64,000 bases of DNA from Adineta steineri (lineage: Eukaryota; Rotifera; Eurotatoria; Adinetida; Adinetidae). The notes beneath the pieces are model-generated. The model did no database searches. It worked only from the letters and a program-made list of their open reading frames with translations, and had not been told where the DNA came from. Each line of letters begins with the position of its first letter. The first letter of the stretch is position 1. The position numbers and the translations under genes were made by a program. The stretch lies in NCBI GenBank assembly GCA_905250115.1, contig CAJNOI010000103.1, positions 234,280 to 298,279 on the forward strand, written 5' to 3'. This document shows positions 32,831 to 43,860 of this stretch, piece after piece.

Positions 32831-33301
32831 TTCTCCGGTTCTGTTCGAAACCAACAGGAACTTGTCAAAACGGGCAGTAAGGTACGACCGTGAGATCCTT
32901 GCACCAGTTTCTCGCTTTTTTTTCAGCGAGTTCCGACCAGAACTAGCGAGTTTTCTGACGGTTTTCACCAAAAATTCACTGAATACTACTTCAAGAATCA
33001 TTATCCTGCGAATAGTGATGTGAACAAAACTATTAGCTAATCAATGAAGTTTGAACAGGTAGAACGAAAAAATGAGAAAAATCAACATAGTTACGTGATG
33101 ACATCTTCAGATTTTCGGTATACTATATGACTGACATTTTTTGAACACTTGTCTTCTAGGTTTTTTCCATGGATCTTCTTTTTGTTTGGTCAAATTTATA
33201 TAATTCGTTCTTTCTATTCGGAAGTAACTTATTTCATCAGAAATTAATTTTATTGCTTAAAAATCTTGTAAATCTTCATAAATTTTTGTTGCGTTATATC
33301 T

Positions 33302-33408
33302 TGAGGATGGGTGTGGTTGAAATCAGATATCTACAACCACACCTACACCCACATCTATATCCACACCCACACCCACATCTATATCCACACCCACACCCAC
33401 ACCCATCT
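33302..33408. repeat. Telomere-like foldback with CCCACA array
   Basis: TTGAGGATGGGTGTGGTTG is followed by a spacer and then an array of CCCACA-type hexamers (CCACACCCACACCCACATC and similar). It stops 16 bp before the first exon of the plus-strand CWC22 fragment. Confidence 0.68.
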
Positions 33409-33424
33409 GTGTTCATCAAAACAG

Positions 33425-33985
33425 CAATTTGTTGAATGCTTCGAAAAAGCTTTTAGAGATCGATATGATTTGGCTCATAATCTTAATAGTATAGAATTAG
33501 AAAATATTTCCAAATTATATGCACATTTATATATTGCCAATTTGATCTCATGGATGGTATGTGTTATACTTTTTGATATCAAATAAAAATACCCATATTC
33601 TTAGGTATTTTGTCATGCTCATTTAAATGAAGATACAACATCATCAACTAGAGTTTTCCTAAAATATCTTTTTTCAGAATTAGCTAATTCTCTTGGTAAT
33701 GATACATTAAATAAATATGTAAATGATCCGTAAGTTATAAAAAGATTAGAAGACACAAATTAATTTATCACTTTTTGTTGTGTATTGTAAAAAATTAGCA
33801 CATTACTTTTCTGGTATTTTTTGTCATGAGAATAAAGAAGATTTATTGTTTGCAACTCAATTTTTGTCTCTAATTGGCCTTAGTAATCTAACGTAAGTAT
33901 TCATTTCAATCAAAATTGTTTTTATTTCTTCTTCTATTTGGATAGTAATGATTTAAAAAAATTTTTACAACGAAAAGTTCAATGA
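33425..33985 (+). pseudogene. CWC22 MA3-domain fragment (plus copy, broken)
   Basis: Exons 33425-33556, 33605-33729, 33791-33892 and 33946-33985 would join in frame to 132 residues. The pieces read FEKAFRDRYDLAHNLNSIEL, KLYAHLYIANLISWM, SSTRVFLKYLFSELANSLGN, FCHENKEDLLFATQFLSLIG and TNDLKKFLQRKVQ, closely matching the CWC22 MA3 domain (known form: [40 protein letters not shown]). The acceptor before the third exon reads AA where the minus copy has AG, so this copy is also broken, at a different place. The MIF4G half is absent; a CCCACA array abuts the first exon. AG-using alternatives at this intron lead quickly to a stop. Confidence 0.75.
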
Positions 33986-35169
33986 AGAGAAATTATTTCG
34001 ATATTCTGTTTCTAATCTTTCTTTTTATTTCCAGTAATAATTCTCATGTCAAACTAAATGTTCAAATAGATATTTATCATGTATATTTTATAATGAATAC
34101 AAAAAAAATTTATTGTAATAATCGTATTCATATTGATTATAAATGTGTTTCAAAATGCAGAAAAAACAACTGATAGTAACAAAGTTCATTTAAGTAACAG
34201 ACAAATGCATAATAATAGTAGAGCGTCCATATTTACATCAAATTTAGCACATAATAATGATGTTTTAGATACTCCTCTTGACTTAAAAGCTTGGAAATCA
34301 AAGTTCATAACTCAAATATTATCTAGCTATTGAATCATCATATAATGTTATTTATTTGATGATCAGTTACAATTACTATTTGTTTTGTTTTCTAGAATAT
34401 TTCCTATTTTACTTAAGAAATAATGACTGCTTAAACTTTTTATGTATTATCTTTAGAACTTTATTTTCAAGTAACAATGATCATATGCAAGAAGATTTAT
34501 GCTCTGTATTTATACTTTTTAATGTGTTTCTTTTGCATTGACAGTTATCACTCGACTCCATATTTTAAGTTTAAACAAATTCTTACAGTACTGATTATTC
34601 TGAGAAGATCATCAAATAGCTAAGATCTAATTTTCTAAAGAATTATAAATCTTTGAATTCCTTATATATATTTAATTATGATAACGATTAAAAAATATAA
34701 TTAAAATAGTACTTCTCACTTACAAACATATAAAAAGCGATTTCAATGCTATAAATAATCATTAAATAAGAAGTATTGTATAGTGTGATATATATTTAGA
34801 AGCATGGGAAGAAAAGAAAAATTAAGACAGGTGACTCTTTTAAATAATAGCTCGTAGGCTAACAAATTCTATTCGAGTAAAAGTTTTCTTTCGCAGTAAC
34901 TGATCTAATCAAATTTATGTTTTCAACTTATACACATCGTGACTAAATTCTGATGTGAATATTTTGCTATTGTCTTACATATGAGAACAGATGGATATTA
35001 TTATCATGTTAGTCTTTTTTAATACTTTCTATTTTCGTTTATAAAAGCAGATGGTGAAAAATTCCCATCCCACGCATTTATACCATATCAGAGTTCTATT
35101 TAAACCTTTCTGTTTTTAGCTACTCGATATCTATAGAGTTTAAACTTTCATCGCATTCTGCCTCTCAGC
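33986..35169. other. Intergenic, no gene seen
   Basis: About 1.2 kb of AT-rich sequence. A TTTAAA-type TATA candidate (CTATTTAAACC, about 35096) lies some 70 bp upstream of the next gene start. Confidence 0.4.
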
Positions 35170-36053
35170 ATGAAACAATTACGTATGCTTTTGCTTACAA
35201 TTTTTGTGGTGACTCTTCCTTCTGTCACTATTGCTCAATATGGAAATTGTGTTGCTAGAAATGGTCGCAGTGGAGAATGTATCAGTACTAGTCGATGTTC
35301 ATCTCTCGGTGGAACATCGGATCCTGCTAATCTTTGTCCAGGTGATCAAACTATTCAGGTATAGATTATGTCTTATATTCTTCTATTGTTATTTCATCGA
35401 TGTTTTTATTATTGTTACAGTGTTGTACCTATCGTGATTGTAAAAATAGTCAAGGAGTTGCTGGTAGTTGTCAACCTACTGCCACATGTGCAGGAAAATC
35501 TGATCCTGCTAATCTTTGTCCAGGTGGTAATAATATTCAATGCTGTACTGGTGGTAGCAGTAGTGGTGGTAATCTTCCTTATCTCAATGCAAAACAATCT
35601 ACTTATGCTCGTATTATTGGTAAAGCTGCTCGTGATAATGGATTACCACGTCGTGCCTGTGAAGTAGCCATAGTAACTGCAATTGTTGAATCTAATATTC
35701 GTGTTTATGCTAATTCGAAAGTTGCTGAATCGTACAAGTATCCTCATGATGCCGTCGGTAAGTTAATATATAAGATTTAATTGTTGTTTTCAAATTAATT
35801 ATTTTATGTGTTAGGATCTGATCACGATAGTGTCGGTATCTTTCAACAACGACCTCAATTTTGGGGAACTGTAAAAGATTGTATGGATCCTAAAACTAGT
35901 GCTAACAAATTCTATAATGCTCTGAAAGGTGTAGCTGGATGGCAAAGCGTCAGTGTTGGTACAGCTGCACAGAAAGTACAACGATCAGCTTATCCTTTAC
36001 GATACGATGAACATACTACCAAAGCAACTGCAATTTGCAATATAGCTTATTAG
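35170..36053 (+). CDS. Secreted protein: two Cys-rich modules plus bacterial-type lysozyme-like domain
   Basis: Three exons (35170-35358, 35421-35757, 35815-36053) give 254 aa. A signal peptide (LRMLLLTIFVVTLPSVTIAQ) is followed by two similar disulphide modules of about 45 residues with the shared tail SDPANLCPG..IQCC. A Gly/Ser linker leads to the catalytic-looking domain: AIVTAIVESNIRVYANSK, then SDHDSVGIFQQRPQFWGT, MDPKTSANKFYNALKGVAGW and AAQKVQRSAYPLRYDEH. The last segments closely follow actinobacterial secreted lysozyme/transglycosylase-like domains (family form DSVGLFQQRPSQGWGT, DP..AA.KFYDAL, AAQ.VQRSA.P..Y). The Glu of IVESN is the likely acid catalyst. Horizontal acquisition from bacteria, followed by gain of introns and an animal-type secretion/Cys front, is inferred. 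A role in digesting bacteria or in defence is likely. AATAAAG follows at about 36098. Confidence 0.85.
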
Positions 36054-37007
36054 ACATTTTGAAATGAGTAAATTTTTACATAAAGTTTTGTTTTTAAATA
36101 AAGTCGTATTTCATTATAATAAATATAGCGTTTATTTCTTGCTAAAACAATTTTCAAACAACCAATCAACAAATATTTCTTTTAAGGCGTTGGTTAATAT
36201 AACTTGATAAAAAAAAATGATTGTATTTCGTAGTTGGTTATTGATTTTAGAATCTAATGACTGGTAATCATGGTTCATATACATCTTTGTATACATTCGT
36301 GATTATAAAGCTTAACATCGTTAGTTGCGCATATGTGTATGTGCGTGTTATACATGTTTGTACATGTTGTCAATTAAAAAAAAAGAAAAAAGAAAGCCAA
36401 ATTACACGATTTATATATTGCTAGAAAAGAAAAGAAATCTCTTTTACTAAATTATAGTTTCTTTTTTTTTCTCTCTCTCTTTCTCTTCTTCTTCGAAACA
36501 TACGTACATAAATTGGATCATTTTTATAATCTTAGTGTTGTTGATGATGAAGAGTTTTGTCGAGTAATCGAAGTAAATAAACTGTGTTCACTAGTGAACA
36601 AGCGACAACGATCGATAATCTTATTTTAGTCGTTTGTTACAAAAGAAAATTCTTGATATCCGGAAAGAAACATCATCCTATATGTAACAAACTCAATTTA
36701 GTTTTATTGCTCGTCGTCACAAAATCAATTTAATGCGTATGTATTAGTAACATTTTTATACTTAAACAAACAACTAAAAAAAATTTTTTTTCTCTTTTTC
36801 AAATCATAAAAATAAAATAAAAAAAAAAGAGAAAGCAACATGAATGTATTCATCACATGCCCTTGATTAGATACATTGAACTATTAAGGCACGTGATTAT
36901 GAATACTCTTTTGTTAGCTGATAAACTTCGATAACAAAATTTCTTTGTTTTTTGGACGGATAAAAAAAACATTTGAATACAAAAGAAAAACAAACAAAGA
37001 ATCATTT
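36054..37007. other. Intergenic between convergent genes, no gene seen
   Basis: About 950 bp, AT-rich, with CT-rich and poly-A/T runs near 36450-36490 and 36780-36830. No RNA gene was recognised. Confidence 0.4.
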
Positions 37008-40000
37008 TTAATTTTGAAGATAATTGATTAATAATTGAATAATATCTTTAAATCGATTTATTTGATTCTCATTATCAATATTTTCAATAGTCCAATTGAA
37101 GTAAGAAAATTCTTTTTTTAATTCATTAATTATATTTTGTAATTTATCATATTTATTTATATGTGTTAATATATATTTTAGTATATAGGGATGCATAAGA
37201 TAACCATGTTTAACTTGTTTAACAAATATATCAAGCTTAATAGATCGTTTTAATTGACTCATTTGTTCAATAAAACCTAATGATCGATCTGAACTATATT
37301 GATATATTAAATGTTTAAATAAATAACGACGTTTTTCTTCATCTTCATCATTTTCTTCGAATTGTCGACATAATTGTTGCATTTCAGCTTGACCAATATT
37401 TCGATCATGTTCACACAATTGACATTGACATTCATCAATAAAATATTCACGTAAACGAAGTGTTCGTTCAATATATGAACTATAAACTGTTGGTAAATAA
37501 CATATTGTCATTTCTTCACCTATTTCAATTGGTTTAATAACACTAAGAAAACATACATGATTAATAATAATATAAAAACAATTCGGTAAACATGAATGAT
37601 TAAATCGAGCTAATTTTGTCCATAAACCACTACCAATTACATTTCGTTCAAAAATTTCTAGTAAAACTTTATATGGAAGATGATAATAATCTTCATCATC
37701 AGATTTTTTTCTTAAAGGTTGTTGACGTAATGGTGTTAGATGAGATAATTTTTCAACAAAATATTTATGATCTATCAATATGCGTGTTTCAACTTCTCTT
37801 AAAAGTTCAAGAACAGTTTGACGAAGATATTTTCCACCATTTGTCCCACCATCTTCCATATTTCTATATTCAGGTTTTTGTGTTAAAGAAAAAGTAATTA
37901 AATGCATTGGATCATCAACTAACATTTCATTTGTTTTTGCATGAACATATGCAAATGGTCGTTCCACTAATAATAATGTACCCGGTTCTAAACGGCATAA
38001 AGCAAACATACCAAAACCTTTTTCCTATAAATTATATGACAAAGATAATTAGATGTTTAATTATGAGAAGATAAGAATCTCATACCGGTTTTTCACATTG
38101 TCGAAATTCATAAACATTTTGTCGTTCAAATTCAGCTAAAAAACCATCGGATCTCTTTGCTCGTCCTGATAATATTTCATACATATCATAATTTCCTTCA
38201 GCTTCTTTTTGTAAACATGGAATATCAGATTCAAGTATACGTCGAAATCGATCAAGAATTTCATTATATGATGAAACATCTTGTATACATTCAAGTAATG
38301 AATCCGGTGATAATTTTGCTTCATCAAATAATTGTAAACCAATTAATGCACGCATTTTTCGATAATGAACTTTCCATGTAAATGTTACATCACCATTTTC
38401 ATCGGTTGGATTCTTTACACATATATCTAATATATGATTACAATCAGTGAGTGCTAAATGTGGTAATTGTCCTTGTAAATAACATTCAGCACGATTATTT
38501 AATATGCGAGTATCATTTGGACTTTTACTTAAACCAAGAGAATAATATTCAATAGCACCATAAATATCATTGTTATGAAAACATTTGTTACCTAAGATAA
38601 TAGAATATAACGAGATTTTATGAATGTAATCATTTAAAAAAATAAAACAGATTGGACAAATCATACCATTGTTTCGAAATTTTCACTTAAATATAGAAGA
38701 TAAGAAACCGATATTCATTACAATATATGATCTACAAATCTAATATAAAATATGTGAGAGATTAACGATGGAATATTTTATATATATTTCTCTTCCATAA
38801 TATGAGCTAAAATTCATTTTTAAGATTTAAAATCCTATAAGAATCTCTGAAAAATAGATATACTAAAAATTCAATAGTTTAATTTAGTATTCATAGAACA
38901 TTATGTTATAGTCGTTATCTGAATTATTTTGAATAAAAGATACTATATCTCATAGTAGCATAACTGATCTGTGTCAAAAAAGAAACTTTCTAATACCTAA
39001 ATCACGTAATTTATCAGCATCCATTTGTTCAATTTCTTTTTCATAATCAGTAAACCACATTTCAAGTCTTGGATTATCTACACGTAATATTAATAAACCA
39101 TCTGCAGCCATTTTAATAAATGGATTACCAATAATAAAATGTCTCTCACGTTTTATTCTATTTCGTATATACTCAATTGATTGATCACCTAATATAGTAT
39201 ACCAATTATATATTGCTAAACGTATAATATTTTTATTTCCATCCTCAACAATCGATTGAATAGATCTTGGTGTTATAAATGGGTCAACAATTGAATGTAC
39301 TTGAATCATTGAACCTTTATGTACACGATTTATTTTCGTTTCTCTAAGATTAATACTTGTCATTGACATAAGACGATTGTACATTTGTTGTTTAGAGAGA
39401 AATGATAATGAACGATATTTTAATTGTATATCAAATGCATATGGTATAATATTATAATCTTCAAGTGTAAGAGCTTTAACATAACGTTCAAATGATATAA
39501 TTAAATCTTTTCTTGAACAAAATTCATGAAATGAACGAGAATTTAATTCAGGATTATATATTCCTGTTGGTGATGCAAGTAAACGATCGACAATATGAAA
39601 TGGTGAAGTACTTTTATCATCCATTGTTGTTGAACGTTGTGATATAGCTGTTAGACGTCGTGCTGTTCGTGCTGCTTTTTTATTATTTTGACATTGTCGA
39701 GCAAAATAAAAAGCTAGATTTGTCATATCAATATTTGGTAATATTTGTGATAAATCAGCAAATTTTAATAATTGTCGTCGATGTTCTTCACAACATATAT
39801 GAGATGGCATATCACAACTATACGATTCAGTTTGTTTTATTCTATAGGAGAAAAAAACAAAGTTTTTATTTGTCAAAGATATACTTTTGAATAATATTTC
39901 AAAATGACTTATGTTCATTAGAATAAAAGTCATAATAAAGAGACCTCTTTTTTTTCTCTATTTTAAAAATATTATTTCATTGAATAAATATCATATAGTT

Positions 40001-40020
40001 CACACATACCTTTGAAACAT
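37008..40020 (-). CDS. TPR and SET domain protein (SMYD4-like lysine methyltransferase)
   Basis: Four exons (40020-40010, 39841-38997, 38591-38086, 38024-37008) with introns of 168, 405 and 61 bp join to 792 aa. Exon 1 codes only 11 nt (MFQ and part of an Arg); an in-frame stop lies just upstream, which fixes this start. Residues about 200-275 form a small beta-rich module (VHKGSMIQVHSIVDPF, NPFIKMAADGLLILRVDNP) seen before the TPRs of protist and invertebrate TPR-SET proteins. TPRs follow from about residue 285 (LRDLGNKCFHNNDIYGAIEY, NNRAECYLQ). The SET domain begins near KGFGMFALCRLEPG; RFNHSCLPNC is the cofactor/knot motif, and GEEMTICYL and CQCQLC are the catalytic-Tyr and post-SET parts. 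Proteins of this class methylate lysines on histones or other targets. The MYND finger of true SMYDs was not seen. Confidence 0.87.
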
Positions 40021-41804
40021 TATTTATAAACTATGAAATAATAGAAATAAGTTTTGTCTACAATAACTAACAAGATGGTTTTTGAATTGGAGAATTGACT
40101 TCCTTTTCTTCGTTAGTATCTATAGTAACAATACGACAATTGATATTGGAGGAAATAAAATATTAACAATGTTCAAATAAAGTCTTTTGGGTACGTCTGA
40201 GAATTGGGAAGAACAGAAACGAAAAAAAGAACATCTGTGATTGGCTCTACGAAATACCGATTCGTATATTGAAGAATAAAAAACAAAATACCTTCAATAT
40301 GAGTGGACGAAAAATACTCCAATTTCATTTTATTTTGATTATTTTCGCTAGTTTCAAATCTTATTTATTCTTTTGATATATTTTCATGTGATTACATGAA
40401 GTATATATTATTGTTTGTTACATTTTCTTATTCGATCAACATTCTTTCAATCATGATATACATATATATATATATCTTTTCAAAACATAAATGTAAATAA
40501 AAAGCCTAAAGTGAAATAACAATGGTATTTAATATATGATTTCACAACTACTTTTCTTCATTCCGATTAATACGTGTAGATGAATCTAGAATGCAGTAGA
40601 ATCAAGTGCAGAAGGTTGTAGCAAATCATAGTATTACTCATCGTATGATAGAAATAAAAAAAAGAGAATGAGAGAAAAAAAATATGTGATGCAATGCAAA
40701 AGGGGTGTGTAGACAGCAATGATCTACACTTTTCTTAAAATTTATTAATCATTCTTCCACGTCCTCAACGTATTCAGGTATGTAACAGATTTATCTAGAT
40801 CATGAACATGAGTGTATGTTAAGAGGTTTGAGAGAAAAAACGTTTTTTGAATTACTCATTCGATAGTAAATAGAGATACATATTAGTCGAGCATTATTCT
40901 ATAAATATTTTGATAGAATAACAACCGTACATAGTTTTGATATCATTTTTTCTATCTAGAGTTCAGTAGGAAATGAGTAATAATTATAGAAATAACTTCT
41001 CTTGAACAATATTACTCTTTATTACAATATATGCGAGTATTTTTCAAAGCGAATCCTCAGAAAAACAGATCATACTCTGATGCAGATGAATCATCACTGT
41101 TCTACATTTTTACATACTCAACGATATGTCGGGATCATTTTTTCCTATTAATTATGGGATAGATTTGAAAATATGATCAGAAAATATTTTTTTTCTTTTT
41201 CATTTAGTGTAAGATAGAGAATGCTGGTTTTGGCGATTAGTCATTATATTTTAAATAACATTCTATGCCTTTTCTGATCAATTAGAAATCAGTTTTTTTA
41301 TAATTATTTTATATTAAATGAGATAAATAATATCAACTGTTGTTTACGTAGAAAATTTAAATACTTTAGATGAAAATTCTATGAGAAATATTCCACAAAT
41401 ACCCAAAACCATTTTATTTTATGCTGATTCATAACTTATGAGTCATAGGAGACACGATGTGTTCTTTTCTCAATAAACAATGTTGAGTGTCTTAGTTTAT
41501 TTGATGACTCATATTAGTCAACACCATCGAATAATATGTTTAGAAGCCAATAACCAAAGATGTTAAATTATCTTTACATGCTTTTCATAGTTTATTAATT
41601 TATGACTGTAAATAAATAGATGAAAGTATTTAAGTATAAGTGTATTTTTTATATAGAAATTTGAAATAATGATGAATTTTTATTGAATAATTAAATTATA
41701 ATGGACAAGGAAGACAATAGTTAAGTGAATTCTCATACAATTCGTGAAAAAGAGATACGAGAAAACTGATTAACATATTGTTTTCTTAAAAAAAAACGGG
41801 ACAT
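40021..41804. other. Gene-poor AT-rich region
   Basis: About 1.8 kb upstream of the TPR-SET gene. Nothing beyond simple AT-rich runs was recognised. Confidence 0.4.
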
Positions 41805-41911
41805 CCATGTAAAAAAAAGATTACAAAAATCATCATGGCACTATTGTAATCTGATATCAGATTATAATAGTGCTAGGATAATTTGATTTTTGTAATCTTT
41901 TTTTTACATGG
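41805..41911. repeat. 107-bp foldback (hairpin) element
   Basis: CCATGTAAAAAAAAGATTAC at the left is matched on the other strand by the same sequence at the right end (41911 backwards). The arms continue through ACAAAAATCA and a CACTATT.TAATCTGATA core, so almost the whole segment folds on itself. It may be a small MITE or other foldback; no clear target duplication. Confidence 0.78.
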
Positions 41912-42300
41912 GTGAGAGTCAAGAGTTTTTCTCTTGATTTGATATGAAGAGAAAACACTATATGCATGCAATACCAAAATTATCACAAACGAAATATATC
42001 TTAAATATTCATAAATCATATTATTTTCTCAAATTCTAGAATAAAAAGATCGTAGTTTTTGCATTAAATATCCCAGATATCTGAGACATCTAATAATAAC
42101 CTTGTTTAGTATATAAAATTCCCCATGAATTTTGTCAAAAAACTTCATCTGACGTTGTTTACAGTCTTCTCGATTAAAATATTTAAAAAAATAAATTATC
42201 AATATTTTAGATAACATTCGTTTGTGACACTTTTGACTATTGTCTACAGGATAGTTGCGGGATTAAAATTTCAAATGGATGATTAAATAATCAAAAAAAA

Positions 42301-42400
42301 NNNNNNNNNNNNNNNNNNNNNNNNNNNNNNNNNNNNNNNNNNNNNNNNNNNNNNNNNNNNNNNNNNNNNNNNNNNNNNNNNNNNNNNNNNNNNNNNNNNN
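42301..42400. other. Assembly gap of 100 N
   Basis: Exactly 100 N flanked by poly-A and poly-T. It sits directly before the satellite array, so the true array length is unknown. Confidence 0.95.
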
Positions 42401-43860
42401 TTTTTATAACAGTTTAACATTCACAAACAAATGATAGATGAATAAGTAATAGTAAGATTCTATTCTAGGATTTTTTTTCATTTGAAAAAAGATTTCTAGA
42501 GTAGTTTCAGATACACAGACAAATGATAGATGAATAAGTTATATAAAGATTCTATTCTAGTATTTTACTTAGTTCACGGAACAATTTCTAGGACAGTTCA
42601 ACATGTATAAACGAGTGATAGATAAATAAGTCATAATAAGATTGTGTTTTAGTATTTTACTTCGTTCGAGGAACAATTCCTAAAGCAGTTTAGCATTCAT
42701 AAACAAATGATAGATGGATGAATCATAGTAAGATTCTATTCTAATATTATACTTTGTTCAAGGAACAATTTTTATAGCAGTTTAACATTCACAGAAAAAT
42801 GTTAGATAGATAAGTCAGATAAAGGTTGGGTACAGGTATTTCTTTTCGTCCAAAGAACATTTTCTAAAATAGTTTAACATTTACAAACAAATGATAGATG
42901 AATAAGTCATATAAAGATTCTATTTTAGTATTTTAGTTTGTTAAAAGAATAGTTTCTAGGACAATTTAAGATTCACAGAAAAATGTTAAATGGATAAATC
43001 AGATCAATGTTGATTACAGGTATTTCGTTTCGTTGAAAGAACATTTTCTAAAATAGTTTAATATTTACAAACAAATGATAGATGAATAAGTCATATCAAG
43101 ATTCCGTTTTAGTACTTTAGTTCGTTAAAAGAACAGTTTCTAGGACAATTTAAGATTCACAGAAAAATGTTAAATGGATAAGTCAGATAAAGGTTGTGTA
43201 TTGGTATTTGCTTTCGTCGAAAGAACATTTTCTAAAATAGTTTAACATCTACAAACAAATGATAGATGAATAACTGATATCAAGATTCTGTTCTAGTATT
43301 TTAGTTCGTTGAGAGAACAATTTGTACATCGGTTTACCATACACAAACAAATGATAGATAAATAAGTCATAGTAAGATTCTGTTCTAGTTTTTTACTTTG
43401 CTCGAAGAACAATATCTAAAACGGTTTAACAATCGGAAACAAATGGTAGATGAATAAGTCATAAGAAGATTCTATACAAGTTTTTCTTTTTGTTTCAAAG
43501 ACAGTTTCTAGAATAGTTTAACATTCATAAACAAATGATAGATGAATAAGTCATACTAAAATACTGTTCTATTATTTTACTTTGTTGAAAAACCAATTCC
43601 TAAAGCAGTTCAACGCTCACAAACAAATGATAAATGCTTAAGTCAGATAAAGGTTGTGTACAGGTATTTCGTTTAGTTCAAAGAACAATTTTTTAAAATG
43701 GTTTAATTTACACAAACAAATGATACATGAATAAGTCATAGTAAGATTCTGTTCTAGTAATTTACCTCGTTCGAAGAACAATGTTGAGAATAGTGTAATA
43801 TTCATAAACAAATAATACATGAACAAATGATATGAAGATGCTGTTCTATAATTTCGTTAG
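42401..43860. repeat. Satellite array, ~92-bp units, partly dimeric
   Basis: Around fifteen diverged units of about 90-94 bp, each with a core like ACAAACAAATGATAGATGAA then TAAGTCATA..AAGATTCTGTT, and a TTCGTT.GAAGAACA half-palindrome. Between about 42780 and 43260 two variants alternate: one with ATGATAGATGAATAAG and one with ATGTTAAATGGATAAGTCAG followed by AAAGGTTGTGTA, giving a dimer of about 184 bp. No coding content. Confidence 0.85.

Noticed and set aside
32790-33000. Possible separate MITE with GAAGTAGTATTC inverted ends
   Set aside because: The left end lies inside sequence shared with repeat copy A, so it is not an element boundary; no target duplication found.
33169-33435. Open frame with HPHPHLYPHPHP repeat
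   Set aside because: It is the translation of the CCCACA simple-sequence array and has no independent coding signal.
41920-41938. Small hairpin TCAAGAGTTTTTCTCTTGA as a terminator or small RNA
   Set aside because: Seven-base stem in AT-rich DNA with no associated gene; too short to support.
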